Assembly: GCF_004362015.1 (NCBI RefSeq)
Contig: NZ_SNWW01000007.1
Span: 1-64,000, forward strand
Length of the DNA stretch: 64,000 nt
From: Flavobacterium chryseum
Lineage (GTDB): Bacteria > Bacteroidota > Bacteroidia > Flavobacteriales > Flavobacteriaceae
Direction: 5' to 3'
The position numbers were made by a program, and so were the translations under genes. This document shows positions 33,113 to 41,440 of the stretch, piece by piece (the stretch's first letter is position 1; each line of letters starts with the position of its first letter). The notes beneath the pieces are model-generated. The model had not been told where the DNA came from and searched no databases. It saw nothing but the letters and a program-made list of their open reading frames with translations.

Positions 33113-35560
33113 ATGAAAGTATTAAAATTTGGCGGAACTTCGGTTGCCAATGCTCAAAATATAAAACTCGTTCTCGAAATTGTTAAACAAAATTCTAAAC
33201 AAGACAAACTCGTAGTTGTTGTTTCTGCACTTAGCAAAGTGACCGATTTATTGCAATTGGCAGCGGCAAAAGCAGCAGCAAACGACGAAAGCTTTAGAGA
33301 AATTGTTGCTGAAATCGAGAAAAAACACCTTGACACATTAAAAGAACTAATTCCTGTAAGCGAACAAAGCAGCTTATTAAGCCACGTAAAAAGAATCATT
33401 AATCATTTAGAAACATTATTAGATGGTTGTTTTTTATTGGGCGAATTATCCCCAAGAACTGAAGATACTATTTTAAGTTTTGGAGAATTGCTTTCGTCGT
33501 ACATTATTGCGCAGGCGTATCAGCAAATCGATAAAAATGTTGTTTATAAAGACAGTCGCGAATTAATAAAAACGAATAGTAATTTTGGAAAAGCGGTTGT
33601 AAATTTTGAAATTTCAAACCAATTGATTCAGGAATATTTTGCTGAAAATGAATCAAACATTAATATTTTACCTGGTTTTATCGCTTTAACGCTTGACGGA
33701 ATCACAACTACTTTAGGCCGTGGCGGTTCTGATTATACTGCAGCTATTATTGCAGGCGCTCTTGATGCATCGCAATTAGAAATCTGGACTGACGTAAACG
33801 GAATGTTTACTGCCAACCCAAAAATTGTAAAGCAAGCTCAGCCAATTGCAAATATTTCGTATCAGGAAGCGATGGAATTGTCGCATTTTGGAGCCAAAGT
33901 TTTGTATCCGCCAACAATTCAGCCCGTTTTAAGAAAAAACATTCCCATTTTAATTAAAAATACTTTTGAACCAGAAGCCGAAGGAACCCTAATTACAGAT
34001 CAGGTTTCATCAAAAGACACGGTTGTGAAAGGGATTAGCCATATCGATAATATTTCGCTGATAACACTTGAAGGTTCCGGAATGATTGGAGTTGCAGGTT
34101 CATCAAGACGTTTATTCGAAGTATTGTCTCAGGAAAAAATTAATGTTATTTTTATCACTCAGGCTTCATCTGAGCATTCTATTTGTATTGGAATTTTAAA
34201 TTCAGATGCTGATAATGCCGAAGCTGCAATTAACAGAGCCTTTGAAGTTGAGATTCTTCAAAACAAAATCGATCCTTGTATTGTAGAAAAAGACCTTTGC
34301 ATTATTGCTTTGGTGGGAGAAAACATGAAAAACCACCAGGGTTTAAGCGGAAGAATGTTTAGTACTTTAGGAAAAAACAATGTTAACATTCGAGCTATTG
34401 CGCAAGGTGCGTCTGAAAGAAATATTTCGACTGTAATAAACGAAAGAGACGTTAAAAAAGCGTTGAATACACTACACGAAAACTTCTTTGAAGAAAACAC
34501 AAAACAGCTGAATTTATTTGTGATGGGCGTTGGAAATGTGGGTGAAAAATTCATCGAACAAATTCATAATCAAAGAAAATTTTTAAAAGAAAATCTAAAA
34601 ATAAATGTTCGCGTTATTGCATTGTCAAACTCAAGAAAAATGCTTTTTGATGAAGACGGAATTTCTTTAAAAGAATGGCAAGCCGATTTAGATAAAGGTG
34701 AACCTGCAAACGCAGCAGCTTTTATAGAACGCGCAAAAGAACTGAATTTGCGTAATAGTATTTTTGTTGATATTACAGCAAATGCAAGTGTTTCTGAAAC
34801 CTATGAAAACTTCTTAAAACAAAGTATTGCGGTTGTAACCTGTAACAAAATTGCGTGTTCATCTGCATACGACAATTACAAAAAATTAAAAAACTTATCG
34901 CGTCAATATAACGCTCCTTTTTTATTTGAAACCAATGTTGGTGCAGGATTACCAATTATAGATACCGTAAAAAACTTAATCGCTTCTGGCGATAAAGTGC
35001 ATAAAATTCAGGCAGTTTTATCCGGAAGTTTAAACTTCATTTTCAATAATTTTGATAAGAATAATTCTTTTCACGATGTTGTAAAAGAAGCCGGAGTTCA
35101 GGGTTTCACAGAACCGGATCCAAAAATTGACTTAAGCGGTATCGACGTTGCGCGCAAAATCCTGATCCTGATTCGCGAAAGCGGTTACGAAATGGATATT
35201 GATGCCATAGAAAATGAATCATTCCTGCCTGCTGATTGTTTAGCGACAACAAATAATGAAGACTTTTTTGCATCCTTAACAAAACACGCTTCTCATTTTG
35301 AAAATATTTATGAAGAAGCTCTAGCCAAAGATTCAAGATTGAAATACGTAGCGCAATTCGAAAACGGAAAAGCAAGCGTTGGTCTTCAATTCATCCCAAA
35401 AGAGCATCCTTTTTACAATTTAGAAGGAAAAGACAATATCGTACTTTTCTACACAGATCGTTACGTAGATCAGCCCTTATTGATAAAAGGAGCCGGAGCC
35501 GGTGCAGCCGTTACCGCCTCAGGAATTTTTGCAGATGTAATTCGAATAGGAAATAATTAA
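33113..35560 (+). CDS. thrA: Bifunctional aspartokinase / homoserine dehydrogenase I
   Basis: An 815-residue fusion catalysing the first and third steps of threonine synthesis: phosphorylation of aspartate and reduction of aspartate semialdehyde. The kinase starts with KFGGTSVANAQNI (4-16) and has 'TLGRGGSDYTAA'; two ACT-type regulatory segments follow near residues 310-450; the dehydrogenase begins near 463 at 'LNLFVMGVGNVGEKFI' (NADP-binding) and includes 'GVQGFTEPDPKIDLSGIDVARK'. I use the ATG at 33113; an in-frame TTG at 33086 only adds a Lys-rich tail. First gene of thrABC, under the leader at 32937-33005. Confidence 0.97.
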   Translation: MKVLKFGGTSVANAQNIKLVLEIVKQNSKQDKLVVVVSALSKVTDLLQLAAAKAAANDESFREIVAEIEKKHLDTLKELIPVSEQSSLLSHVKRIINHLETLLDGCFLLGELSPRTEDTILSFGELLSSYIIAQAYQQIDKNVVYKDSRELIKTNSNFGKAVVNFEISNQLIQEYFAENESNINILPGFIALTLDGITTTLGRGGSDYTAAIIAGALDASQLEIWTDVNGMFTANPKIVKQAQPIANISYQEAMELSHFGAKVLYPPTIQPVLRKNIPILIKNTFEPEAEGTLITDQVSSKDTVVKGISHIDNISLITLEGSGMIGVAGSSRRLFEVLSQEKINVIFITQASSEHSICIGILNSDADNAEAAINRAFEVEILQNKIDPCIVEKDLCIIALVGENMKNHQGLSGRMFSTLGKNNVNIRAIAQGASERNISTVINERDVKKALNTLHENFFEENTKQLNLFVMGVGNVGEKFIEQIHNQRKFLKENLKINVRVIALSNSRKMLFDEDGISLKEWQADLDKGEPANAAAFIERAKELNLRNSIFVDITANASVSETYENFLKQSIAVVTCNKIACSSAYDNYKKLKNLSRQYNAPFLFETNVGAGLPIIDTVKNLIASGDKVHKIQAVLSGSLNFIFNNFDKNNSFHDVVKEAGVQGFTEPDPKIDLSGIDVARKILILIRESGYEMDIDAIENESFLPADCLATTNNEDFFASLTKHASHFENIYEEALAKDSRLKYVAQFENGKASVGLQFIPKEHPFYNLEGKDNIVLFYTDRYVDQPLLIKGAGAGAAVTASGIFADVIRIGNN

Positions 35561-35564
35561 AGAT

Positions 35565-35710
35565 ACTAAGGTTCTAAGTTGCTAAGGTTCTGAGTTTTTT
35601 TTCAAAAACTAATCTTAGCCCCTTAGAATCTCAGAACCTTAGAAACTTAAAAATTGAAGTTGCAAAGAAACCTTAGCGCCTTAGCAACTCAGAACCTCAG
35701 AACCTTTAAA
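35565..35710. repeat. Repeats of AACCTTAG/CTAAGGTT words between thrA and thrB
   Basis: The 155-bp gap is built of short direct and inverted words (CTAAGGTTCT, AACCTTAG, CTCAGAACCTTAG, TTAGCAACTCAGAACC). The same words lie at 757-805. The arms can fold into hairpins within the operon, which could uncouple thrA from thrBC expression or stabilise mRNA ends. Confidence 0.75.
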
Positions 35711-35715
35711 AAAAA

Positions 35716-36633
35716 ATGGAAATAAAACTATTTTGCCCGGCAACTATCGCAAACCTCTCATGCGGATTTGACGTCCTTGGACTTTGCTTAGATAATGCGG
35801 GCGATGAAATGATTGTTCGGAAAGTAGAACAAAAAGGAGTTCGTATTACTAAAATTGAGGGTGCCGATTTGCCTTTAGAAACCGAGAAAAATGTTGCGGG
35901 AGTTGCGGCTCTTGCAATGTTGGAAACCCTTGATGTTGATTTTGGATTTGAAATCGAAATCTACAAACATATCAAAGCCGGTAGTGGAATTGGAAGCAGT
36001 GCTGCAAGTTCTGCCGGAGCGGTTTTCGGAATTAATGAATTATTAGGAAGACCATATTCTCGCAAAGATTTAGTTCAATTTGCGATGCAGGGCGAAAAAT
36101 TAGCCAGCGGAAACGCACACGCAGACAACGTTGCTCCTGCCCTTTTAGGCGGATTTACTTTGGTAAGAAGTTATGCCCCGCTGGATATCATAAGAATTGA
36201 TAGTCCCGAAGAATTATTCGCAACGGTGGTTCATCCGCAAATTGAGTTAAAAACGTCTGATGCGCGTTCGGTTTTAAAACAAACCGTTTCCCTAAAAAGC
36301 GCCATTATGCAATGGGGAAATGTAGGCGGATTAATCGCTGGTTTATACACAAAAGATTATGATTTGATTGGAAGATCGCTTCATGACGAAATCGTGGAGC
36401 CGTTAAGAAGCGTTTTGATTCCGGGTTTTGATTTAATCAAACAAACGGCTCTTGAAAACGGCGCTTTAGGTTCCGGAATTTCAGGTTCAGGCCCGTCAAT
36501 TTTCGCTTTAAGCAGAGGAAAAGAAACCGCAGATAAAATCGCCAAAGCCATGAGCGATGTTTACGAAAAAATGAATTTACCGTATGAAATTCACGTTTCT
36601 AAAATTAATCCGGATGGCGTTAGAATTATTTAA
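35716..36633 (+). CDS. thrB: Homoserine kinase
   Basis: A 305-residue GHMP kinase that phosphorylates homoserine to O-phosphohomoserine. The GHMP ATP-binding loop is 'AGSGIGSSAASSAG' (88-101). The N-terminal 'PATIANLSCGFDVLGLCLD' (8-26) and the C-terminal 'GSGISGSGPSIFALS' (about 252-266) are the other two GHMP motifs. It is full length. Middle gene of thrABC; 155 bp of repeats separate it from thrA and 94 bp, also containing TTAGTAATTAG-type repeats, from thrC. Confidence 0.97.
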   Translation: MEIKLFCPATIANLSCGFDVLGLCLDNAGDEMIVRKVEQKGVRITKIEGADLPLETEKNVAGVAALAMLETLDVDFGFEIEIYKHIKAGSGIGSSAASSAGAVFGINELLGRPYSRKDLVQFAMQGEKLASGNAHADNVAPALLGGFTLVRSYAPLDIIRIDSPEELFATVVHPQIELKTSDARSVLKQTVSLKSAIMQWGNVGGLIAGLYTKDYDLIGRSLHDEIVEPLRSVLIPGFDLIKQTALENGALGSGISGSGPSIFALSRGKETADKIAKAMSDVYEKMNLPYEIHVSKINPDGVRII

Positions 36634-36727
36634 AATGAGTACTCAGTTCTTAGTAATTAGTCCTTAGTTGCAAAAGCTAAAGATTAAGACTAATGACTAG
36701 GCACTAATAACTAAGAACTTAACAACA

Positions 36728-38017
36728 ATGAAATACTACAGTTTAAACCATAATGCCCCGGAAGTTTCTTTTAAAGAAGCCGTGATTCAAGGATTAGCGA
36801 GTGATAAAGGATTATATTTTCCTTCAACTATTACGCCATTAAATCCGGTGTTTTTTAATGTTATAGAAAATCTAACGCATGAGAATATTGCTTTTGATGT
36901 AATTCAGCAATTTGTTGGAGACGAAATTCCGGAAGATCATTTAAGAGAAATTATTGCCGATACTTTATGTTTTGGTTTTCCGGTTGTAGAAGTAGAAAAC
37001 GGGATTTATTCTTTAGAATTATTCCACGGACCTACAATGGCTTTTAAAGATGTTGGAGCGCGATTTATGTCACGTTGTCTGGCATATTTTAATAAAGGAA
37101 AAAAAGGCAGCAAAAATACAGTTTTGGTTGCTACTTCCGGAGATACCGGCGGCGCCGTTGCCAGCGGATTTTTAGGTGTTGATGGTGTCGATGTTGTCAT
37201 TTTATATCCGTCAGGAAAAGTGAGTGATATTCAGGAAAAACAATTAACCACTTTAGGGAAAAATATTAAAGCCCTTGAAGTTGACGGCGTTTTTGATGAT
37301 TGTCAGGATATGGTTAAAAAAGCGTTTTTAGATAAAAGTTTAGCGCATAAAAACCTGACTTCCGCGAATTCTATAAATATTGCGCGCTGGTTACCGCAAA
37401 TGTTTTATTTCTTCTTTGCATATAAAGCGTTGAAAAGCCAAAACAAACCTTTAGTTTTTTCTTGCCCAAGCGGAAATTTCGGAAATATCTGTGCCGGAAT
37501 TATGGCAAAGAAATTAGGTTTGCCAATTGAACATTTTGTAGCGTCTACAAACGTAAACGATACCGTACCAAGATTTTTAGAAAACGGAAAATACGATCCA
37601 AAACCTTCTAAAGCGACAATCTCTAATGCTATGGATGTTGGAAACCCGAGTAACTTTATTAGAATTCAGGAATTATACAATAATGATTTAAAGGCTTTCG
37701 AAAAAGATTTCTCATCCTACAGTTTTACCGATGAAGAAACGTTAGAAGCTTTAAAACAAATTTACAATACAAACGGTTATATCGCAGAACCGCACGGCGC
37801 TGTTGGTTATTTAGGTTTGAAAAAACAATTACATAAACACGAGAATACGATTGGCGTTTTCTTAGAAACGGCACACCCGATTAAATTTCTTGATGTGGTT
37901 GAACCTGCTTTGGGAATTACGTTGCCGATTCCGGAACAAATTGAGAGTGTTTTGCATGAGGATAAAGTTAGCGTGAAGATTTCTAGTTATGAGGAATTGA
38001 AGAGTTTCTTAGAATAA
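36728..38017 (+). CDS. thrC: Threonine synthase
   Basis: A 429-residue PLP enzyme that converts O-phosphohomoserine to threonine. The PLP lysine is Lys107 in HGPTMAFKDVGARF; 'VATSGDTGGAVASGF' (about 136-150) is the substrate loop and 'FSCPSGNFGNICAGI' (about 244-258) the phosphate-binding site. It belongs to the long, E. coli/yeast-type threonine synthases. It closes the thrABC operon and is followed by a terminator at 38043-38085. Confidence 0.97.
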   Translation: MKYYSLNHNAPEVSFKEAVIQGLASDKGLYFPSTITPLNPVFFNVIENLTHENIAFDVIQQFVGDEIPEDHLREIIADTLCFGFPVVEVENGIYSLELFHGPTMAFKDVGARFMSRCLAYFNKGKKGSKNTVLVATSGDTGGAVASGFLGVDGVDVVILYPSGKVSDIQEKQLTTLGKNIKALEVDGVFDDCQDMVKKAFLDKSLAHKNLTSANSINIARWLPQMFYFFFAYKALKSQNKPLVFSCPSGNFGNICAGIMAKKLGLPIEHFVASTNVNDTVPRFLENGKYDPKPSKATISNAMDVGNPSNFIRIQELYNNDLKAFEKDFSSYSFTDEETLEALKQIYNTNGYIAEPHGAVGYLGLKKQLHKHENTIGVFLETAHPIKFLDVVEPALGITLPIPEQIESVLHEDKVSVKISSYEELKSFLE

Positions 38018-38042
38018 GAACTCATCTTTATAAAAATATTTT

Positions 38043-38085
38043 AAAAACATAGATTATAATATATTTTAATCTATGTTTTTTTGTT
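38043..38085 (+). terminator. Terminator of the thr operon
   Basis: Stem AAAAACATAGATTA / TAATCTATGTTTTT with a loop of about 10 bases and a T7 tail. Confidence 0.88.
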
Positions 38086-38155
38086 TTTACAACCATTTTT
38101 TAAGAGTACAAATCTTATATTTACAAAGTTATATTGACTAAAATTAGAATTAGAA

Positions 38156-39772
38156 ATGAGGCTTTTAAACATATTAGTTAACAAATTTAGGAAAACAACT
38201 GAAACAAATATATATCAGAATGATCATACACAAACACCTGAGATATTTATTCTTATAAGAGAACATAAAAATGAAGAGGCAAAAAAACATTTAAAACATA
38301 ATCCATCTGAAATATTTCTAAAAGGATGGATGGATGACACACCATTGCATATTGCATCATTGAGTGGTAATTTCGAAATGGTTAAACATCTTTTGAATAA
38401 GGGTGCTAATGTAAATTCTGAGAGAAGTGGAATATATACAACTCCATTATGTTGGGCTGATAATTATGAAATAGCAAAGTATCTTCTTGAAAAGGGTGCG
38501 ACAATGAATGATAGAGAACTTTTTTGTGCTACTCAGGAAAACAAGAGTGAAATAGTTGATTTATTATTGAATAATGGTGCAAAAATTAATAATTATGAAC
38601 CTGAATATCTTCAATGTAAATCAATTGAATGTATTAAAATATACTTAAAACATAAAATTGAATTGAATGGCTGTGATGAAAATAAAAGCAATCTACTACA
38701 TAAATTAGCTTGGCTGGATTTACCAGAAGTATTTGATTTTGCATACAAAAATGGTTCCCAATGGCAAAAAGACAGCAGTAATAGAACGCCATACTATCTA
38801 GCAAAACAGGGAAATTGTAAGAACATTTTAAATCATTTTGAAAAATATTATTCTGAAATAATTTCAAACAAAGTAACATCACTTTCAACAGAAAATTATC
38901 ATTATAACAGAATATTTTTCTTAAAAGAAAATCCTATTAAGTTATCAACATTTATAGTTCTAACTAAAAATTCTAACTTAGTAAAGTATTCAAAATATGG
39001 GAATGAAATTATAGTCAATAAAATTATAAATATTGATTTACCTACAATTAGAAATTTTACTTTCGACTATAAAGGGAATATTGTAATTCCAACAGGAGAC
39101 AATAAATTATTAATTATTGAGGAAGAATCTTTTAACCACACAAAAACGATAACATTACCAGAAAATCTAGTTCTAGATCAAATCACTTATATTCAATCTA
39201 GAAATTTATACATTGGAAGTTCTCAAAATTGGGAAATAATCCTACTCTCTGAGAATTTTGAAATAATTAGTAGAACTGAAGCTCAAGATGGCACTCTTAG
39301 TCCAAAAATAAATCATAATAACTTGATTGCTTTTAATAGCTATGACCAAGAGACCTATTTTAATTTATATCATCTCAAAGAAAATTTGAGTGTTCAATTT
39401 ATTCATTGCTTCTTTAAAGAATGGAATAACACTTCTAGCGGATTTGCATTCAATGGTAATGAATTTGCTGTATCATTTCCAAATGAACTAGAATACTACT
39501 TATTTAAAGATGACACTATTACTAAAATTTGGGAAATGGATATTTCCAAATACAAATCAAGACATCAATTGAGTTATTTGGCTTTTAAAGATGAAAAGGT
39601 TATCCTTATTGGAATAGGAAAGACGATATTATTTATTGATAAACAAGAAAAGAAAATACTTCAAGAGATTCAATTAGGCTTAGTAAGCGAAATAAAAGAT
39701 TTATATGTTGATGAGAGTAAAGAGAATTTAATAATTTATACAGATAACGAATTAAAATTAATTCAGCTATAA
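38156..39772 (+). CDS. Ankyrin repeat protein with beta-rich C-terminal half
   Basis: A 538-residue protein with no signal peptide. Residues about 55-130 are clear ankyrin repeats ('DDTPLHIASLSGNFEMVKHLLNKGANVN', then 'TTPLCWADNYEIAKYLLEKGA' and 'KSEIVDLLLNNGAKIN'), with weaker ones to ~225. From ~260 to the end the sequence turns into repeated beta strands ending in hydrophobic-aromatic pairs ('KLLIIEEESFNHTKTITLPE', then 'KVILIGIGKTILFIDKQEKK'), suggesting a WD40/beta-propeller-like domain. Function unknown. Composition is more AT-rich than the thr genes. It opens the repeat-rich accessory zone. Confidence 0.75.
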   Translation: MRLLNILVNKFRKTTETNIYQNDHTQTPEIFILIREHKNEEAKKHLKHNPSEIFLKGWMDDTPLHIASLSGNFEMVKHLLNKGANVNSERSGIYTTPLCWADNYEIAKYLLEKGATMNDRELFCATQENKSEIVDLLLNNGAKINNYEPEYLQCKSIECIKIYLKHKIELNGCDENKSNLLHKLAWLDLPEVFDFAYKNGSQWQKDSSNRTPYYLAKQGNCKNILNHFEKYYSEIISNKVTSLSTENYHYNRIFFLKENPIKLSTFIVLTKNSNLVKYSKYGNEIIVNKIINIDLPTIRNFTFDYKGNIVIPTGDNKLLIIEEESFNHTKTITLPENLVLDQITYIQSRNLYIGSSQNWEIILLSENFEIISRTEAQDGTLSPKINHNNLIAFNSYDQETYFNLYHLKENLSVQFIHCFFKEWNNTSSGFAFNGNEFAVSFPNELEYYLFKDDTITKIWEMDISKYKSRHQLSYLAFKDEKVILIGIGKTILFIDKQEKKILQEIQLGLVSEIKDLYVDESKENLIIYTDNELKLIQL

Positions 39773-39798
39773 AGTTCTATTACCGATTTCCTACCCTC

Positions 39799-39890
39799 CT
39801 GCTGGCGCGAGAGTCCCGCTCGTGAACGTAAAAATTGGCTAATGTGAATACTGAAACGAGCACGAACAGGACTTTCGCGTTAACAATTTA
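39799..39890. repeat. Inverted repeat copy 1 (GCGCGAGAGTCCCGCTCGTGAAC type)
   Basis: A left arm GGCGCGAGAGTCCCGCTCGT (39804-39823) and a diverged right arm ACGAGCACGAACAGGACTTT (39857-39876) around an AT-rich centre. It is related to the elements at 40691-40760 and 41159-41245, and it stands out as GC-rich against its surroundings. Confidence 0.75.
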
Positions 39891-39931
39891 TGTGACTGAA
39901 TATTATCTGTAATTTAATCAACTTTTTTTTA

Positions 39932-40681
39932 ATGAAAAAATGTGCATATTGTGATATAAAAACCAAACTTACGAAGGAACATATTTGGCCTAAATGTTTA
40001 ATTACAAGAATGCCAAACCTAACATTTAGATACATTGGTAGCCAAGATAAATTTGTTACATCGGAACTTGTAATTTCTGACGTTTGTTCAAAATGCAATA
40101 ACGAAAAACTCTCAAAACTCGATTCTTATTTTTGCTCTCTTTATGATAAATATTTTAAAAAATTTCATGAAGAAAAGAAACAGTTTATTTTTGAATATGA
40201 TTACGATTTACTTCTAAGAAGTTTATTAAAAATCATTTTTAATTCTTCGAGAACAATCAATAGTGAAGATAACTTTTTTGAAAATTTTAAGCATTTCATT
40301 CTTCATGGCAATGAAACTTGGGGAAATGTAATTATACTATTAGACATAATTACTCCCTGGATCACAAAAGGTATAAAAGTATATCCTACATCTATGAGAT
40401 GTGGTATTGTAGACGTAGGAATTAAAAATGAAAATTTCATAATTAGAGTTCTTACTGTAAACTCCTTTTATTTTTATATTCTTATTTCGAAGGAAAAAAC
40501 TTTATCTGAAACTTTGGTAGAGGAATTGAATAACATATATAATAGAATTCCGGGATCAATTATTCATCCATACAAAACACAAACATTAATTTCTGATTTT
40601 TCTAATCAAAATAGCTACGATGCTCATGTAGAATTTGTTATGAACACTTCTGAAGCCTTTTATAAATTATACAAAAAATAG
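39932..40681 (+). CDS. HNH endonuclease-like protein
   Basis: A 249-residue protein. The N terminus has the layout of a zinc-bound HNH nuclease core: CAYC (4-7), then 'KLTKEHIWPKCL' (13-24) in which EHIxP is the ββα-metal entry, then 'CSKCNNEKLSKLDS' (about 52-65) with the second CxxC and the Asn. The remaining ~180 residues match no family I know. Similar small orphan HNH proteins occur in defence islands and next to toxin genes, but no partner is recognised here. It stands alone between two copies of the same inverted repeat. Nuclease activity is inferred. Confidence 0.72.
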   Translation: MKKCAYCDIKTKLTKEHIWPKCLITRMPNLTFRYIGSQDKFVTSELVISDVCSKCNNEKLSKLDSYFCSLYDKYFKKFHEEKKQFIFEYDYDLLLRSLLKIIFNSSRTINSEDNFFENFKHFILHGNETWGNVIILLDIITPWITKGIKVYPTSMRCGIVDVGIKNENFIIRVLTVNSFYFYILISKEKTLSETLVEELNNIYNRIPGSIIHPYKTQTLISDFSNQNSYDAHVEFVMNTSEAFYKLYKK

Positions 40682-40690
40682 CAATTAAAC

Positions 40691-40760
40691 TCCGCCGCTA
40701 TCGCGAGCGTCTCGCTCGTGAACACAAAGTAGATACAAGCAAGAGACTTGTGTTAGTATG
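40691..40760. repeat. Inverted repeat copy 2, mainly the left arm
   Basis: GCTATCGCGAGCGTCTCGCT (40697-40716), then CGTGAAC, matches the left arm of the element at 41159-41245. The right arm is reduced to CAAGCAAGAGACTTG. Lies between the HNH gene and the following orphan gene. Confidence 0.7.
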
Positions 40761-40779
40761 TGAATAAAATTAAAATTCT

Positions 40780-41151
40780 ATGAAAAGAATTAAACCAGAA
40801 GAATTAACAGAGCGTTTAAGTGATGAACAATTAGAAGTTTTAGCCGAAATGCTGGGTGAAACACCAACATCCACAGAATGGCGTGAGTGTTACAAGAAAT
40901 TGACCGATTCACAATTATTTCAAGTTCATCAAAGACGAGGTGAATTAATCGATCGAAAAGAACAGGAACGATTAAATGCTATGACAAAAGAAGAAAGGGA
41001 ACAAGAGGACGAAAAATGGAGAATATGGTACGAAAATTTAATTCCTCATGATTTTCATGGCAACATGGGAGAACCTGCCACGTTAGAAGAATTCAAAAGC
41101 CGGTATGGTGTTTATCCTTCTGGATACGATGAAAATGGAAATAAAATTTAA
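40780..41151 (+). CDS. Hypothetical protein, charged and helical
   Basis: A 123-residue cytoplasmic protein rich in Glu, Lys and Arg, with two predicted helical hairpins ('LSDEQLEVLAEMLGETPTST', then 'RRGELIDRKEQERLNAMTKE') and a short tail with 'DFHGNMGEPATLEEFKSRYGVYPSG'. I do not recognise a family. It begins 20 nt after repeat copy 2 and ends 8 nt before copy 3, so it is boxed by the repeats. Frame, start and codon pattern look like a real gene. Confidence 0.6.
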   Translation: MKRIKPEELTERLSDEQLEVLAEMLGETPTSTEWRECYKKLTDSQLFQVHQRRGELIDRKEQERLNAMTKEEREQEDEKWRIWYENLIPHDFHGNMGEPATLEEFKSRYGVYPSGYDENGNKI

Positions 41152-41158
41152 CATTTAC

Positions 41159-41245
41159 CCGCTAGCGCGAGCGTCCCGCTCGTGAACGCAAATACAAGCA
41201 AGTTTCAATTGGAACGAGCACGAGCGAGACGCTCGCGCTAGCAAT
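41159..41245. repeat. Inverted repeat copy 3, best preserved
   Basis: Arms of 24 bases at 41161-41184 and 41219-41242 pair with a single mismatch; the left arm begins GCTAGCGCGAGCGTCCCGCT. The 34-base centre is AT-rich. It would form a very stable GC-rich hairpin. Confidence 0.88.
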
Positions 41246-41281
41246 CAAACCAACTATTTATAATAATTGAATTTTCAATAG

Positions 41282-41402
41282 CCTCCCGCTTTAGCTGGAG
41301 GTTAATAAATAAAAGCTCAAATAGGCTTTAGCAAAATTTATTAATTTTGGCTAAAGCCAACCTCAAATATCATAATTTTGTACCTCCAGCTAAAGCAGGA
41401 GG
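41282..41402. repeat. Second, nested inverted repeat (CCTCCCGCTTTAGCTGGAGG)
   Basis: Outer arms of 20 bases at 41282-41301 and 41383-41402 pair with one mismatch. Inside, GGCTTTAGC (41324-41332) pairs with GCTAAAGCC (about 41350-41358). Different in sequence from the copy 1-3 family. It ends 38 nt before the GNAT start. Confidence 0.85.
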
Positions 41403-41440
41403 CACTTCAAATTAAAAATAAAATTCGAGCATCGCATACC

